A DNA stretch of 64,000 nt from Planctomycetota bacterium (GCA_033763975.1 JANRJM010000013.1:124001-188000), one strand, 5' to 3'. Positions 36,782 through 45,721 are shown, counted from the first letter of the stretch. Numbers and translations: made by a program. Notes: generated from the letters alone by a model not told the origin.

Positions 36782-36945
36782 TTCCGCCCGTTCCGTATCA
36801 CCTTCGAAAGCGGTCGCACCATCGGCATCCGGAACCCCGACCTCGTCATTGTCCGCGAAACGGCCTTCGACGTGATCAACATCCTGCGCATCGAGTCGCT
36901 CGATCTCACCCAGAACCACAACGGCCTGCCCACGAGCACTCATCC
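36782..36945 (+). pseudogene. Fragment of a small planctomycete-type protein family
   Basis: The frame reads [20 protein letters not shown] followed by [20 protein letters not shown]. This resembles the beta-strand pattern of short planctomycete proteins that begin with a (P)FxPFxI-x-(L/F)-xDGR-type motif, a strand HPxF(V/I), then a later FxxIDxLxxxSIE ending. The middle third seems to be missing and no convincing start codon is present. The frame runs on without a stop into trmB, but the intervening codons are not protein-like. Family assignment is from memory of sequence pattern. Confidence 0.35.
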
Positions 36946-37048
36946 CCGGTCATACCCGCGCGCCGCGCGTCTTCTCCGGCTTTCCGCGCCCCCACGAGCC
37001 GCTTCGCCGAATCGGGAGCTTCGTCCGGGCACCCCGGTATCCTCCGTC

Positions 37049-37819
37049 ATGTCCTTCGGGCTCGGACACGGCCGCCAACTCGACGACGCCCCCGGCGTCG
37101 TGGGCATCTCGCGCGACGAACTCCCCCCGCTCCCCGACGAGGCCATCACCAACCCGCTCGCCGGGCGCCTCGACCCCCGCGCGTGGTTCCCGTCCCCAGC
37201 CGCTCCTTTCGAGATCGAGATCGGCAGCGGCAAGGGCACGTTCCTGCTCGGCGAGGCCGTCGCCCACCCGTCCACCAACTACCTCGGCATCGAGTGGGCC
37301 CGCGAGTTCTACCTCTACTCCGCCGACCGCGTCCGCCGGCGCATCCTCTCCAACGTTCGCATGCTGCACACCGACGCCACCGAGTTCCTCCGCTGGCGCG
37401 TGCCGGACTCGATCGTCCGCACCATCCACCTTTACTACTCCGACCCGTGGCCCAAGTCCCGCCACCACAAGAACCGCGTCGTGCAGGACCGCTTCCTCGC
37501 CGACGCCTGGCGCGTGCTCGTTCCCGGCGGCGAACTCCGCCTCGTGACCGACCACCCGGCCCTCTGGGCCTGGTACGAAGCCTTCGTCGCCCGCTGGACC
37601 GCCCCCCCCGACGAGCGCGTCCGCGCCGTCCTCCCGCTCGACCGCCCGCCCTTCGAACGCCTGCCCTTCACCGCGCCCACCTGGGTCGACGACGACGAAC
37701 TCGTCGGCACCAACTACGAACGCAAGACCCGCGCCGACGGCCGCCCCCCCAACGCCTGCACGCTCCGCAAACTCGCAGCCCCGCACTCCGAACACGGCCC
37801 TCGTACCCTCTCCCAGTGA
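37049..37819 (+). CDS. trmB: tRNA (guanine-N7)-methyltransferase TrmB
   Basis: This 256-residue protein contains the SAM-binding motif [17 protein letters not shown], a following acidic residue in [17 protein letters not shown] and the signature [18 protein letters not shown]. It places m7G46 in the tRNA variable loop. The N-terminal 45 residues are longer than in E. coli but begin with a plausible [10 protein letters not shown]. The stop overlaps the queC start (GTGA), so it is coupled with the queuosine genes. Confidence 0.93.
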   Translation: MSFGLGHGRQLDDAPGVVGISRDELPPLPDEAITNPLAGRLDPRAWFPSPAAPFEIEIGSGKGTFLLGEAVAHPSTNYLGIEWAREFYLYSADRVRRRILSNVRMLHTDATEFLRWRVPDSIVRTIHLYYSDPWPKSRHHKNRVVQDRFLADAWRVLVPGGELRLVTDHPALWAWYEAFVARWTAPPDERVRAVLPLDRPPFERLPFTAPTWVDDDELVGTNYERKTRADGRPPNACTLRKLAAPHSEHGPRTLSQ

Positions 37820-38523
37820 CCGCCCGCCCCGCCGTCATCCTGCTCTCCGGAGGCCTCGATTCCGCCGTCTCGCTCGGCGTCGCCCGGCGCGACGGGTTCG
37901 CCTGCCACACGCTCAGCGTCGACTACGGCCAGCGTCACCGCGTCGAACTCGCCGCCGCCGCGAAGATCGCCCACGCCTGCGGCGTCGCCTCGCACCGCAC
38001 CATCGCGCTCGACCTCCGGGCCGTCGGCGGATCTGCCCTCACCGGCGACATCGCCGTGCCCAAGGACCGGGCCCACGCGCCGGGCGCGCATCACCACGAA
38101 GCCTCGGACATTCCCATCACGTACGTCCCCGCGCGGAACATGACCATGCTGTCGCTCGCCGCCGGGCTCGCCGAGGTGCTCGGCGCCGACGACCTGTTCA
38201 TCGGGGTCAACGCGATCGATTACTCGGGCTACCCCGACTGCCGCCCGGCGTTCATCCGCGCGTTCGAGCACGCCGCCAACCTCGGCACCAAGCGCGGCGT
38301 CGAGGGCGGGCAGTTCCGCGTCCACACGCCCCTGATCGAGCGCACCAAGGCCGACATCATCCGCCTCGGCGTCGAACTCGGCGTCGACCTCTCGCTCACC
38401 ACCAGTTGCTACGACCCCTCGCCACGCGGGCCCTGCGGGCACTGCGACTCCTGCCTCATCCGCGCCCGCGGCTTCGCCGACGCCGGCCTCCCCGACCCCG
38501 CACTTGCATCATTTCACCTTTGA
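37816..38523 (+). CDS. queC: 7-cyano-7-deazaguanine synthase QueC
   Basis: This 235-residue protein starts at GTG 37816, overlapping the trmB stop. The ATP-pyrophosphatase loop is [15 protein letters not shown], followed by [12 protein letters not shown]. The C-terminus shows the zinc ligands [17 protein letters not shown]. It turns CDG into preQ0 with ATP and ammonia. Its partner QueE follows directly. Confidence 0.95.
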   Translation: MTARPAVILLSGGLDSAVSLGVARRDGFACHTLSVDYGQRHRVELAAAAKIAHACGVASHRTIALDLRAVGGSALTGDIAVPKDRAHAPGAHHHEASDIPITYVPARNMTMLSLAAGLAEVLGADDLFIGVNAIDYSGYPDCRPAFIRAFEHAANLGTKRGVEGGQFRVHTPLIERTKADIIRLGVELGVDLSLTTSCYDPSPRGPCGHCDSCLIRARGFADAGLPDPALASFHL

Positions 38524-38600
38524 CAATTTGACCATTTGCCCATTTGTCCGTTTGCCATTTGCCCCTTTGCCCATTTGCCATTTGCCCCTTTGCCTCTTTC
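38517..38600. repeat. AT-rich (C)CATTTGC-type simple repeat between queC and queE
   Basis: About ten imperfect 7-9-base units (ATTTGCC / CTTTGCC / ATTTGACC) run from the last bases of queC into the start of queE. A 21-base stretch beginning TTTGCCATTTGCC occurs twice, about 23 bases apart, inside it. It is the most T-rich stretch in an otherwise GC-rich window. Confidence 0.8.
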
Positions 38601-39309
38601 CCTTCCCATCTCCGAGACGTTCCGCTCCATCCAGGGCGAAGGGAAGCTCGCCGGCGTGCCGTCGTTCTTCATCCGGATGAGCGGATGCAACCTCCGCTGC
38701 GCCTGGTGCGACACCCCGTACGCGAGCTGGAATCCCGAGCCGTCCATCCGGATGCTCGATGATCTCCTCGCGGAAGCACGGGGGTCGGGTGTTCGCCACG
38801 CCGTCCTGACCGGCGGCGAGCCCATGATGTTCGCGCAGATCGAGCCCCTCGCCGCGGCGTTGCGCGCGCATGGCATGCACATCACCATCGAGACCGCCGG
38901 CACCATCGACCGCGCCGTGGCGTGCGACCTGATGTCCATCAGCCCGAAACTCGCGAACTCCACGCCCCGCGAGGGCGACCCGCGTGATCCGGGCGGCACG
39001 TGGCGACGCCTGCACGAACAACGCCGCATCAACCTGCCGGTGCTCCAGGCGCTGCTCGACCGGTGCCCCGGGCGGCAACTCAAGTTCGTCGTCGCGCCGG
39101 GCTCGCTCGATGCGGACCTGGCCGAGATCGACGCCCTGCTCGCCCGCCTCCGCGGGTGGTCGCCCGACGACGTCCTGCTCATGCCCGAAGGGGTGACCCC
39201 GACGGACGCCGCGCCGCGGCGTGCGATCGCAAGTGCCTGTATGGAACGCGGTTGGCGGTACTGCCCACGCCTGCACATCGATCTGTTCGGGAATGTCCGC
39301 GGAACGTGA
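38590..39309 (+). CDS. queE: 7-carboxy-7-deazaguanine synthase QueE
   Basis: This 239-residue radical-SAM enzyme, if started at TTG 38590, begins MPLSLPISETFRSIQGEGK, exactly the family N-terminus. The cluster motif is CNLRCAWCD (CxxxCxxC) and the SAM region is LTGGEPMM. It makes CDG from CPH4, the step before QueC. No ATG or GTG is available; other in-frame TTG codons lie at 38575 and 38536 in the simple repeat and would add low-complexity residues. The start is therefore tied to the repeat. Confidence 0.92.
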   Translation: MPLSLPISETFRSIQGEGKLAGVPSFFIRMSGCNLRCAWCDTPYASWNPEPSIRMLDDLLAEARGSGVRHAVLTGGEPMMFAQIEPLAAALRAHGMHITIETAGTIDRAVACDLMSISPKLANSTPREGDPRDPGGTWRRLHEQRRINLPVLQALLDRCPGRQLKFVVAPGSLDADLAEIDALLARLRGWSPDDVLLMPEGVTPTDAAPRRAIASACMERGWRYCPRLHIDLFGNVRGT

Positions 39310-39450
39310 TCAGATACCAATGGTTTTCATGGGTTTCGAACTCTTCCGCGCCGCCTGCGTCTCAGGAAGAGCGCATCTCAGCGAGCACAAGCATCAGAGG
39401 GTGAGGCGCGCGGGGCGACAAGGCCTCGGGCCGGTTCCCAAGGAACGACC

Positions 39451-40848
39451 ATGACGAAGAACACTCGGTGGATGATTCCGGTGATCGCGGCTCTGACGAG
39501 CACGGGCGCCTGGGGGCAGCCGGAGATGACGCCCCCGGTGCCGGCGGCGGACCTGGCGTTCGCGAACAGCCTGTCGAACGCGTTCAAGTCGGTTGCGTCG
39601 CACGCGGAGCCGGCGGTGATCCACATCATGGCGCTGGCGAAGCAGCGCCGGGTGCGGTACGACTGGTTCGGCACGCCGATGGAGGTCGGCGAGGCGCAAC
39701 TGGTGCCGGTGAGCCAGGGGTCGGGGTTCCTGATCGACGACCAGGGCACGGCGGTGACGAACAACCACGTGATCGCGGGGGCGAACGCGCTGCGCGTGAA
39801 GGCGGCGGACGGGCGCGAGTACGACGCGACGGTGGTCGGGCGGGATGAGAGCACGGACCTGGCGGTGATCCGCGTGAACTTCGGCGACACGCCGCAGATG
39901 GTGAGGCCGCTGAAGCTGGGGAACAGCGAGGCGCTCGAGGTGGGCGAGTGGGTGGTGGCGATCGGCTCGCCGTTCGGGTTTTCGAACACGGTGACGGCGG
40001 GGATCGTCTCGGCGAAGGGGCGGTCGCTGACGCCGCGGGAGACGGGGCGGACGTACGAGGACTTCATCCAGACGGACGCGGCGATCAACCCGGGGAACTC
40101 GGGCGGCCCGCTGCTGAACCTGCAGGGCGAGGTGGTGGGCGTGAACTCGGCGATCGCGTCGCGGTCGGGCGGGTTCCAGGGGCTGGGGTTCGCGATTCCC
40201 AGCCTGACGACGCGGGCGGTGGTGGACAACATCCTGGCGAACGGGCGGGTGGTGCGCGGGTGGCTGGGGGTGGAGCTGACAGACGCGCCGATGAACCCGC
40301 AGCGCGGGAGCGATCAGTCGCGGGGCGTGCTGGTGAGCCGCGTGGTGGCGGAGAGCCCGGCGGAGAAGGCGGGCCTCAAGGAAGGTGACGTCATCGTGCG
40401 GTACCAGGGGCAGTGGGTGAACGAGGTGCGCCTGCGCAACGCGATCGCGGTGACGCGCCCGGGCTCCAAGGCGGAACTGGAAGTGCGCCGGGCGGACAAG
40501 ACGGTGACGCTCGCGGCGGAGGTCGGCGACTTCGCGTCGTCGGTGTCGGAGCTCGGCCAGGCGGACTTCGGGGACATGGGGATGACCGCGCGCACGCTGA
40601 CGCTCGACGAGACCCGCAAGATGGGGTACCGCAACGTGCGGGGCGTGCTGGTGGAAGACGTGCGCCCCAACACGCCCGCGGCGAGGTCCGGGCTCGAGCC
40701 CGGCGACATCATCGTGCAGGTGAATCGCACCACCGTGACCAACGTCAAGCAGTTCGCGCAGCTCGTGAGCTCGTCCGACTTCGGGCCCGGCGCGCGGCTG
40801 GGTGTGATCCGCGGGAACCGGCAGGGCTACATCGAGTTCCAGCCGTAA
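39451..40848 (+). CDS. htrA: HtrA/Do-family periplasmic serine protease
   Basis: This 465-residue protein has a signal peptide (WMIPVIAALTSTGAWGQ). The catalytic triad is His in VTNNHVIAG, Asp in DESTDLAVIR and Ser217 in NPGNSGGPLL. Two PDZ domains follow (about residues 265-360, with GVLVSRVVAESPAEKAGLKE, and about 380-465, with VRPNTPAARSGLEPGDIIVQ). It is a degradosome-type quality-control protease/chaperone of the cell envelope. The ATG follows an AAGGAACGACC region with a good ribosome site. The gene stands alone, with 141 bases upstream for its promoter. Confidence 0.95.
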   Translation: MTKNTRWMIPVIAALTSTGAWGQPEMTPPVPAADLAFANSLSNAFKSVASHAEPAVIHIMALAKQRRVRYDWFGTPMEVGEAQLVPVSQGSGFLIDDQGTAVTNNHVIAGANALRVKAADGREYDATVVGRDESTDLAVIRVNFGDTPQMVRPLKLGNSEALEVGEWVVAIGSPFGFSNTVTAGIVSAKGRSLTPRETGRTYEDFIQTDAAINPGNSGGPLLNLQGEVVGVNSAIASRSGGFQGLGFAIPSLTTRAVVDNILANGRVVRGWLGVELTDAPMNPQRGSDQSRGVLVSRVVAESPAEKAGLKEGDVIVRYQGQWVNEVRLRNAIAVTRPGSKAELEVRRADKTVTLAAEVGDFASSVSELGQADFGDMGMTARTLTLDETRKMGYRNVRGVLVEDVRPNTPAARSGLEPGDIIVQVNRTTVTNVKQFAQLVSSSDFGPGARLGVIRGNRQGYIEFQP

Positions 40849-40921
40849 GAGCAGGAACGGCTCGGAAGCGCGGGATGGTCACGGAAGAGCAAGGCATCGA
40901 GAAGAGGCTGAGGAACGGCGC

Positions 40922-42415
40922 TCAGGTTCCCGGCAGCAGGCCGAGTTTCCAGGCGGCGTAGACGGCGACGGGGGCGAGGGCGGCCGCGAGCAGGTCGAGG
41001 CGGAAGCCGGCGTTCATCATCTGTCGCATCGTGACGCGCCGGGTGGCGTAGACGATGGCGTTGGGGGGCGTGCCGGCGGGCATCATAAAGCCCAGGCTCG
41101 CCGCCACGACGATGGTGACGAGCAGCAGGGGCGGCGGGACGTCCATGGAGCGGGCGACGGCGAGCGCGACGGGCAACGCGGCGGCGGCGAGCGCGGTGTT
41201 GCTCGCGAACTCGGTCAGGATGATCGCCCCGCACGCGAGCACGAACAGCAAGACCAGCAGCGGCGCGCCCGCGAGCGGCGCCAGCGCGCCGGCCAGGGCG
41301 GCGTCCACGCCGTGCCGGCTCAGCGCGTCGGCCAATGACAGCCCGCCCCCGGAGAGGATGAGCACGCCCCAGGGCACGCGTTCGGCCTCGTGCCAAGTGA
41401 GCACGGGGCGGAAGGGTCGCAGCGAGCCGGGGAGGATGAAGAGCGCGAGGGCGGCGGCGATGGCGACGACCGAGTCCTTGAGCCGCGAGCAGACGTCGGC
41501 GATGAGCGTGCCCGCGAGATCCGGGGCGCGTGCGAGCGCGGGGGCGCCGAGCCAGCCGAAGGCCGCGACGAGGAAGGTGCCGAGGACGACGCGCTCGCCC
41601 ATGGTCCAGGCGCCGAGGTCGCGGCGTTGGCGGGCGATCTCGTCGCGCACGCCCGCGCGGCTGGAGGGGTCGGTGCGTTCGGCGCAGAGGAGGGAGAGCA
41701 CGCCCCACGCCGCGACGCCCATGATGAGCACGATGCACAGCCCGAAGCGGAGCCACTCGCCGAAGGACACGGGGCGGTCGAGCTCGCGCTGCATGAAGGC
41801 GGCGAACTGGGCCGTGGGAGGCGTGCCGATGAGCGAGCCCAGCCCGCCGATGCTGGCGCCGTAGGCGACGGCGAGGAGGAGGGCGGCGCCGAGGGGGATG
41901 CCGCGGCGGGCGCCGGGCGCGGGGGAAGCGATGATGCCCGCGATGCTGGCGGCGATGGGGGCCATCATGACGGCGGCGGCGGTGTTCGACACCCACATGC
42001 TCAGGAACGCGGTGATGGCCAGCACGCCCCCGATGAGCATGAACGGGGCGGCGCCGACCTGCGCGAGGGCCCACAGCGCGACGCGCCGGTGCAGGTTCCA
42101 GCGTTCCATCGCCTGCCCGAGGATCATCCCGCCGAGGAAGAGGAAGATCACGGGGTTGGCGTAGGGGGCGGCGGCCTGCTCGACGGTCGCGACGCCGAAG
42201 AGCGGGAAGAGCGCGATCGGCGCCAGCCCGGTCGCCTCGAGTGGCAGGGCCTCGGTCACCCACCAGAGCGCGATGCAGACGCCCAGGGCGGCAACGCGCC
42301 GGCCTTCTTCTGAGAGCGCGGCGCCCAGCAGGGCGTAGACCAACGCGCCGGCGACGACCCCCGCGCCCACGCGGAGGAAGGTGGCCCGCGCGGTGCGAGG
42401 CTCGTGCCCGGTCAC
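40922..42415 (-). CDS. DASS/SLC13-family sodium:anion (dicarboxylate/sulfate) symporter
   Basis: This 497-residue protein has about eleven TM segments. Two SNT motifs that bind Na+ and substrate are visible: MWVSNTAAAVMMAP in the first half and FASNTALAAAALPVA in the second, with MMPAGTPPNAIVYA as the conserved C-terminal loop. Substrates may be succinate, citrate or sulfate; the sequence does not decide. GTG 42415 overlaps the stop of the upstream DUF486 gene (GTGA), so translation is coupled. Confidence 0.9.
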   Translation of the reverse strand: MTGHEPRTARATFLRVGAGVVAGALVYALLGAALSEEGRRVAALGVCIALWWVTEALPLEATGLAPIALFPLFGVATVEQAAAPYANPVIFLFLGGMILGQAMERWNLHRRVALWALAQVGAAPFMLIGGVLAITAFLSMWVSNTAAAVMMAPIAASIAGIIASPAPGARRGIPLGAALLLAVAYGASIGGLGSLIGTPPTAQFAAFMQRELDRPVSFGEWLRFGLCIVLIMGVAAWGVLSLLCAERTDPSSRAGVRDEIARQRRDLGAWTMGERVVLGTFLVAAFGWLGAPALARAPDLAGTLIADVCSRLKDSVVAIAAALALFILPGSLRPFRPVLTWHEAERVPWGVLILSGGGLSLADALSRHGVDAALAGALAPLAGAPLLVLLFVLACGAIILTEFASNTALAAAALPVALAVARSMDVPPPLLLVTIVVAASLGFMMPAGTPPNAIVYATRRVTMRQMMNAGFRLDLLAAALAPVAVYAAWKLGLLPGT

Positions 42416-42783
42416 GACGCGCTCCCGAACAGGCGCGGGCCGAGCACGGACACCCCGACGCCCAGGAACACGAGCGCGAAGCCGACGGCGTCGGTCCAGC
42501 GGAGTTTCTCGCGCAGCACGATGGTGGAGAACGCGACGAAGACCAGGAGGGTGATGGCCTCCTGGATGACCTTGAGCTGCGGGGCGGTGAAGGGCCCGCC
42601 GTGCTGGAAGTGCCCCAGCCGGTTGGCGGGCACCTGGAGGCAGTACTCGGGGAGGGCGATGAGCCAGGAGGCGGCGATGGCGACCAGCATGCCCCAGCGC
42701 GCCTGCTTGAGGTGGTAGTACCAGGCGGTGGTCATGAAGGCGTTGGAACCGAACAGGAGCAGGATTGTCCACAGGGCGCGCAT
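42412..42783 (-). CDS. DUF486 (DMT-like) small membrane protein
   Basis: This protein of about 123 residues has four TM segments. MRALWTILLLFGSNAFMTTA and WYYHLKQARW match the DUF486 family start, and later ALPEYCLQVPANR and LKVIQEAIT are characteristic. Met at 42795 would add four residues. Function is unknown; the fold resembles drug/metabolite transporters. It is upstream of and overlaps the DASS transporter. Confidence 0.88.
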   Translation of the reverse strand: MRALWTILLLFGSNAFMTTAWYYHLKQARWGMLVAIAASWLIALPEYCLQVPANRLGHFQHGGPFTAPQLKVIQEAITLLVFVAFSTIVLREKLRWTDAVGFALVFLGVGVSVLGPRLFGSAS

Positions 42784-43059
42784 AGGGGGGAGCATACCGC
42801 GTGCGGGCAGGAGAACGCCCGGGTGGGGCGGGGCGGGCCGGGCGCGGGAACGGCGGCCTGGCGCGCCGGGTTGACGCCGGAGCGGGATTCGGGCACACTA
42901 CGCGACCCCGGGCGGACGGCGTTCCGGCGGGCGCGGCGGACGGCGGGAACCCGTACGGGCTCTCGTGCGGACGGCCTATGCTGGCCCCTTTCCGGGAGAT
43001 GCGCGTCTGCTCGCGCGACGACCGGGGCGGGGCGCGACCACGGAATCGGAGCACGGATC

Positions 43060-44454
43060 ATGGCATCCAGGACCAGCGGATCGTTCGGACTCGTCGCGAC
43101 CTTGGTAGTTCTGGGGCTGGCGTCCCTGGGCTTCTTCGTGGCGTTCGTCGTGTTCTACGGCAAGCACAGCAGCGCCCTGCAGAAGGTGCAGCAGCTCCAG
43201 CAGGACCAGGCGGACGTCGTCCGCCCCGACGAGCGCAACCGCGACGACGTGCGAAACCTGGTGGAAGAAGCCAAGCGCGCCGGCAACAAGAGCCTGGTGG
43301 GCTACCTGGTCGAGAGCCAGGAGGCGATCATGGCCCGCGTGACGGGCTCGCGTCGCGATCGGCCCTCGGACCTGGCGAACAAGCTGACCGGCGTGCCCGG
43401 GGCCGAGTCGTCCTCGCTGCTGACGCTCCTGGACGCGCAGCGCGGGCAGGTCGACACGCTGCAGAGCCAGCTCGCCCAGGCCGACGAAGCCCGGCGGGCG
43501 GCGATCGCCAACCAGCAGGCCGAGGTCGCCCGCGTTGCAACGATCGAGAAGAGCCACCGCGACACGGTGAACGCGCTCACGGCGCAGGTGACGCAGTACC
43601 GCGACGAGATCGAGGCCTACCGCGCGGGCACCGACGAGTACAAGAAGAAGGTCGACGAAGAGCTCGACAAGGTGAAGCAGGCGGCGGCGGAAGAGGAGAA
43701 GCGCCTCGCCGACTCCATCCAGCAGCTCACCGAGTCGAAGCTGATCCTCGAGAACCAGCTCGCGGCCCTGCGCGGGCAGCGCAACCAGGGCGTCGTCCGC
43801 CCGGGCGATGAGTACGCGCTGGTCGACGCGGAGGTCATCGGCGTCGAGCCCGGCACGCGCCAGGTGTTCCTGTCGATCGGGCGCCGCAACAACGTCGTGC
43901 TGGGCATGACGTTCTCGGTGTACGCCACGCCCCAGGCGCTGCGTCCGGACGCCGAGGGCAACTACCCGCGCGGGAAGGCGACGATCGAGGTGATCAACGT
44001 CGGCGAGACGTCCTCGACGGGGCGCATCACCAGCGAGGTGCGCGGGAACCCGGTGGTGAAGGGCGACGTGGTGGCCAACGCCGTGTACGACCCCAACAAG
44101 CAGTACAAGTTCGTCGTCTTCGGCAACTTCGACGCGAACCGCGACGGGCTCGCGACCGAGCTCGAGCGTGCGGACATCGCCGCGATGATCTCGGCGTGGG
44201 GCGGGGAGGTCATCACCGACCTCACCGGCGACGCCGACTTCCTGGTGCTGGGTGCGGCCCCGCTCTCGCCGGTGCGCCCCTCGAGCGACGCCCCGCTGGA
44301 GGTCGTGCTCGAGTTCCAGCGCCGCGAGCGCGAGGTGCAGCGCTACCGCGACCTCGAGCGTCAGGCGCAGGCGACCAGCGTGCCGATCCTGAACGAGAAC
44401 CGCCTGTACACCCTCGTCGGCAAGACCCCCTCGCCCTCGCAGGCGGCGCGGTAG
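43060..44454 (+). CDS. Membrane-anchored coiled-coil protein of unknown function
   Basis: This 464-residue protein has one TM helix at residues about 9-32 and a short linker. A coiled coil follows at about 130-245 (heptads of QLAQADEARRAAIANQQAEV type), then a 200-residue C-terminal domain with beta character (EYALVDAEVIGVEPGTRQVF, then GMTFSVYATPQ). The C-terminal part contains VFGNFDANRDGLATELERAD, a short acidic stretch that could bind a metal. No family name is recognised. The N-in orientation would put the coil and C-terminal domain in the periplasm. It lies 20 bases before the acyltransferase and may share its operon. Confidence 0.7.
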   Translation: MASRTSGSFGLVATLVVLGLASLGFFVAFVVFYGKHSSALQKVQQLQQDQADVVRPDERNRDDVRNLVEEAKRAGNKSLVGYLVESQEAIMARVTGSRRDRPSDLANKLTGVPGAESSSLLTLLDAQRGQVDTLQSQLAQADEARRAAIANQQAEVARVATIEKSHRDTVNALTAQVTQYRDEIEAYRAGTDEYKKKVDEELDKVKQAAAEEEKRLADSIQQLTESKLILENQLAALRGQRNQGVVRPGDEYALVDAEVIGVEPGTRQVFLSIGRRNNVVLGMTFSVYATPQALRPDAEGNYPRGKATIEVINVGETSSTGRITSEVRGNPVVKGDVVANAVYDPNKQYKFVVFGNFDANRDGLATELERADIAAMISAWGGEVITDLTGDADFLVLGAAPLSPVRPSSDAPLEVVLEFQRREREVQRYRDLERQAQATSVPILNENRLYTLVGKTPSPSQAAR

Positions 44455-44473
44455 CGCCCGCGAGCCCCGCCGC

Positions 44474-45595
44474 GTGGGCCGCACCAAGAAACACGCCCCG
44501 CCGTGGATCGAGTGGCCGGCCGCGGCGCTCATCCGATCGGCGATGTTCGGCCCGCTGGTGATCGGCCTCGACCCGGCTCGCCACGTCGCGCGATCGCTCG
44601 GCACGCTCTACCCGGGGCTGCAGCCCTCGCGCTTCCAGCGGGCGGTGCGCAACCTGCGGGACGCGTACCCGGAGTGGTCCGACGAGCAGGTGCGGCGCAC
44701 GGCCGTGGGCGCCTATCAGCACCTCTTCCAGCTCGGCGTCGAGTTCATGTATACGCCCCGGCTCATCACGAGCGAGGGGTTCCCGCGACACCTGATCTTC
44801 ACGCAGATCGGCGGCGCGCTCGAGCACATGCTCTCGACGCGGCCGTGCATCCTCGTGACCGGGCACTGCGGCAACTGGGAGCTCATGGGGTACGCCGTCT
44901 CGATGCTGGGCTTTCCCATGCACGCGGTGTACCGCCCGCTGGACCTGCGCCCGCTGGACCGCTGGATGCGCGAGACGCGCATGCGCCGCGGGCTGACGCT
45001 GGTGAGCAAGTTCGGGGCGGTCAAGGCACTCCCGCCGCTGGTGCGGGCGGGGTTCCCGATCGGGCTGGTGGCGGACCAGTCGGGGGGCGACCGAGGGGTG
45101 TTCGTGCCGTTCTTCGGCCGCCTGACCTCGACGTACAAGTCGATCGGCATGCTCGCGCTGCAGACCGGGGCGACGATCATCTGCGGGGCCTCGCGCCGCC
45201 TGCCCGAGGGCGAGGACCCGCCCCCGGGCGTGTGGCAGACGTGCCCGGGCCCGGACCCGCGCGAACGCTGGGGCGAGGGCAGCCTGCGCTACGTCATCGA
45301 GATCGTCGACACGTTCGGGCCCGACGACTACATGCGACAGCCCGACCCGCTGTACTACCTCACCGCCCGGTACCGGCGCGGCATCGAGACCATGGTGCGC
45401 AACGCCCCCGAGCAGTACTTCTGGATGCACCGCGTGTGGCGAAGCCGCCCGCTGCACGAGCGGAGCGGGAAGCCGTTCCCCGCGCACCTGCGGGCGAAGC
45501 TGGAAGCCCTGCCGTGGATGACGCCGGAGGCGGTGCGGGGAATCGTTGATCGCAGCGACGCGGATCGGGCGGACTTGGCGAGATTGCAGCGGTAG
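44474..45595 (+). CDS. LpxL/HtrB-type lysophospholipid (lipid A) acyltransferase
   Basis: This 373-residue protein starts at GTG 44474. The catalytic HxxxxE is in VTGHCGNWELMGY, and the C-terminal EQYFWMHRVWRSRP is the equivalent of the family W-x-H-x-R-W motif. It has a hydrophobic N-terminal segment for membrane contact. Such enzymes add secondary acyl chains to lipid A, which implies a lipopolysaccharide outer membrane. It has about 60 residues more at the C-terminus than E. coli LpxL. Confidence 0.88.
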   Translation: MGRTKKHAPPWIEWPAAALIRSAMFGPLVIGLDPARHVARSLGTLYPGLQPSRFQRAVRNLRDAYPEWSDEQVRRTAVGAYQHLFQLGVEFMYTPRLITSEGFPRHLIFTQIGGALEHMLSTRPCILVTGHCGNWELMGYAVSMLGFPMHAVYRPLDLRPLDRWMRETRMRRGLTLVSKFGAVKALPPLVRAGFPIGLVADQSGGDRGVFVPFFGRLTSTYKSIGMLALQTGATIICGASRRLPEGEDPPPGVWQTCPGPDPRERWGEGSLRYVIEIVDTFGPDDYMRQPDPLYYLTARYRRGIETMVRNAPEQYFWMHRVWRSRPLHERSGKPFPAHLRAKLEALPWMTPEAVRGIVDRSDADRADLARLQR

Positions 45596-45673
45596 GAACG
45601 AGAGTTCGGCGATGATTCCGTGCCACTGACGTCCGCGCTACGCAAATGTCGGTGCGTGCTTCAGCGGGAGATC

Positions 45674-45721
45674 CCTGCACACTGACTTCCGGACGGAAGT
45701 GAGTGGCACGAGCTGTGCAGG
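45674..45721. other. Nested inverted repeat between convergent genes
   Basis: CCTGCACA (45674-45681) pairs with TGTGCAGG (45714-45721). Inside, CACTGACTTCC (45678-45688 region) and GGAAGTGAGTG (45695-45705) pair with one mismatch around GGAC. It sits between convergent coding ends (acyltransferase stop 45595 and HAF gene stop 45768). With no T-run, a role as a bidirectional terminator is possible but unproved. Confidence 0.5.

Larger units (their letters stand above)
36540..37048. other. 509-bp non-coding stretch with palindromes and gene remnants
   Basis: Between the hybrid kinase and trmB there is no intact gene. It holds a 24-codon frame at 36612-36686 ([20 protein letters not shown]..., ending TGA) that looks like the tail of a lost protein, two 14-bp tandem repeats, a strong hairpin, and a fragment of a small family protein (listed separately). 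The mixture suggests a degraded insertion site. Confidence 0.55.

Noticed and set aside
38536-38590. Upstream TTG starts for queE within the repeat
   Set aside because: They would add low-complexity PICPFAICPF-like residues; the start at 38590 gives the family N-terminus directly.
39310-39450. Classical DnaA boxes near the composition switch
   Set aside because: I see no TTATNCACA-like 9-mer in the 141-base gap or in the repeat; an origin claim therefore rests only on composition.
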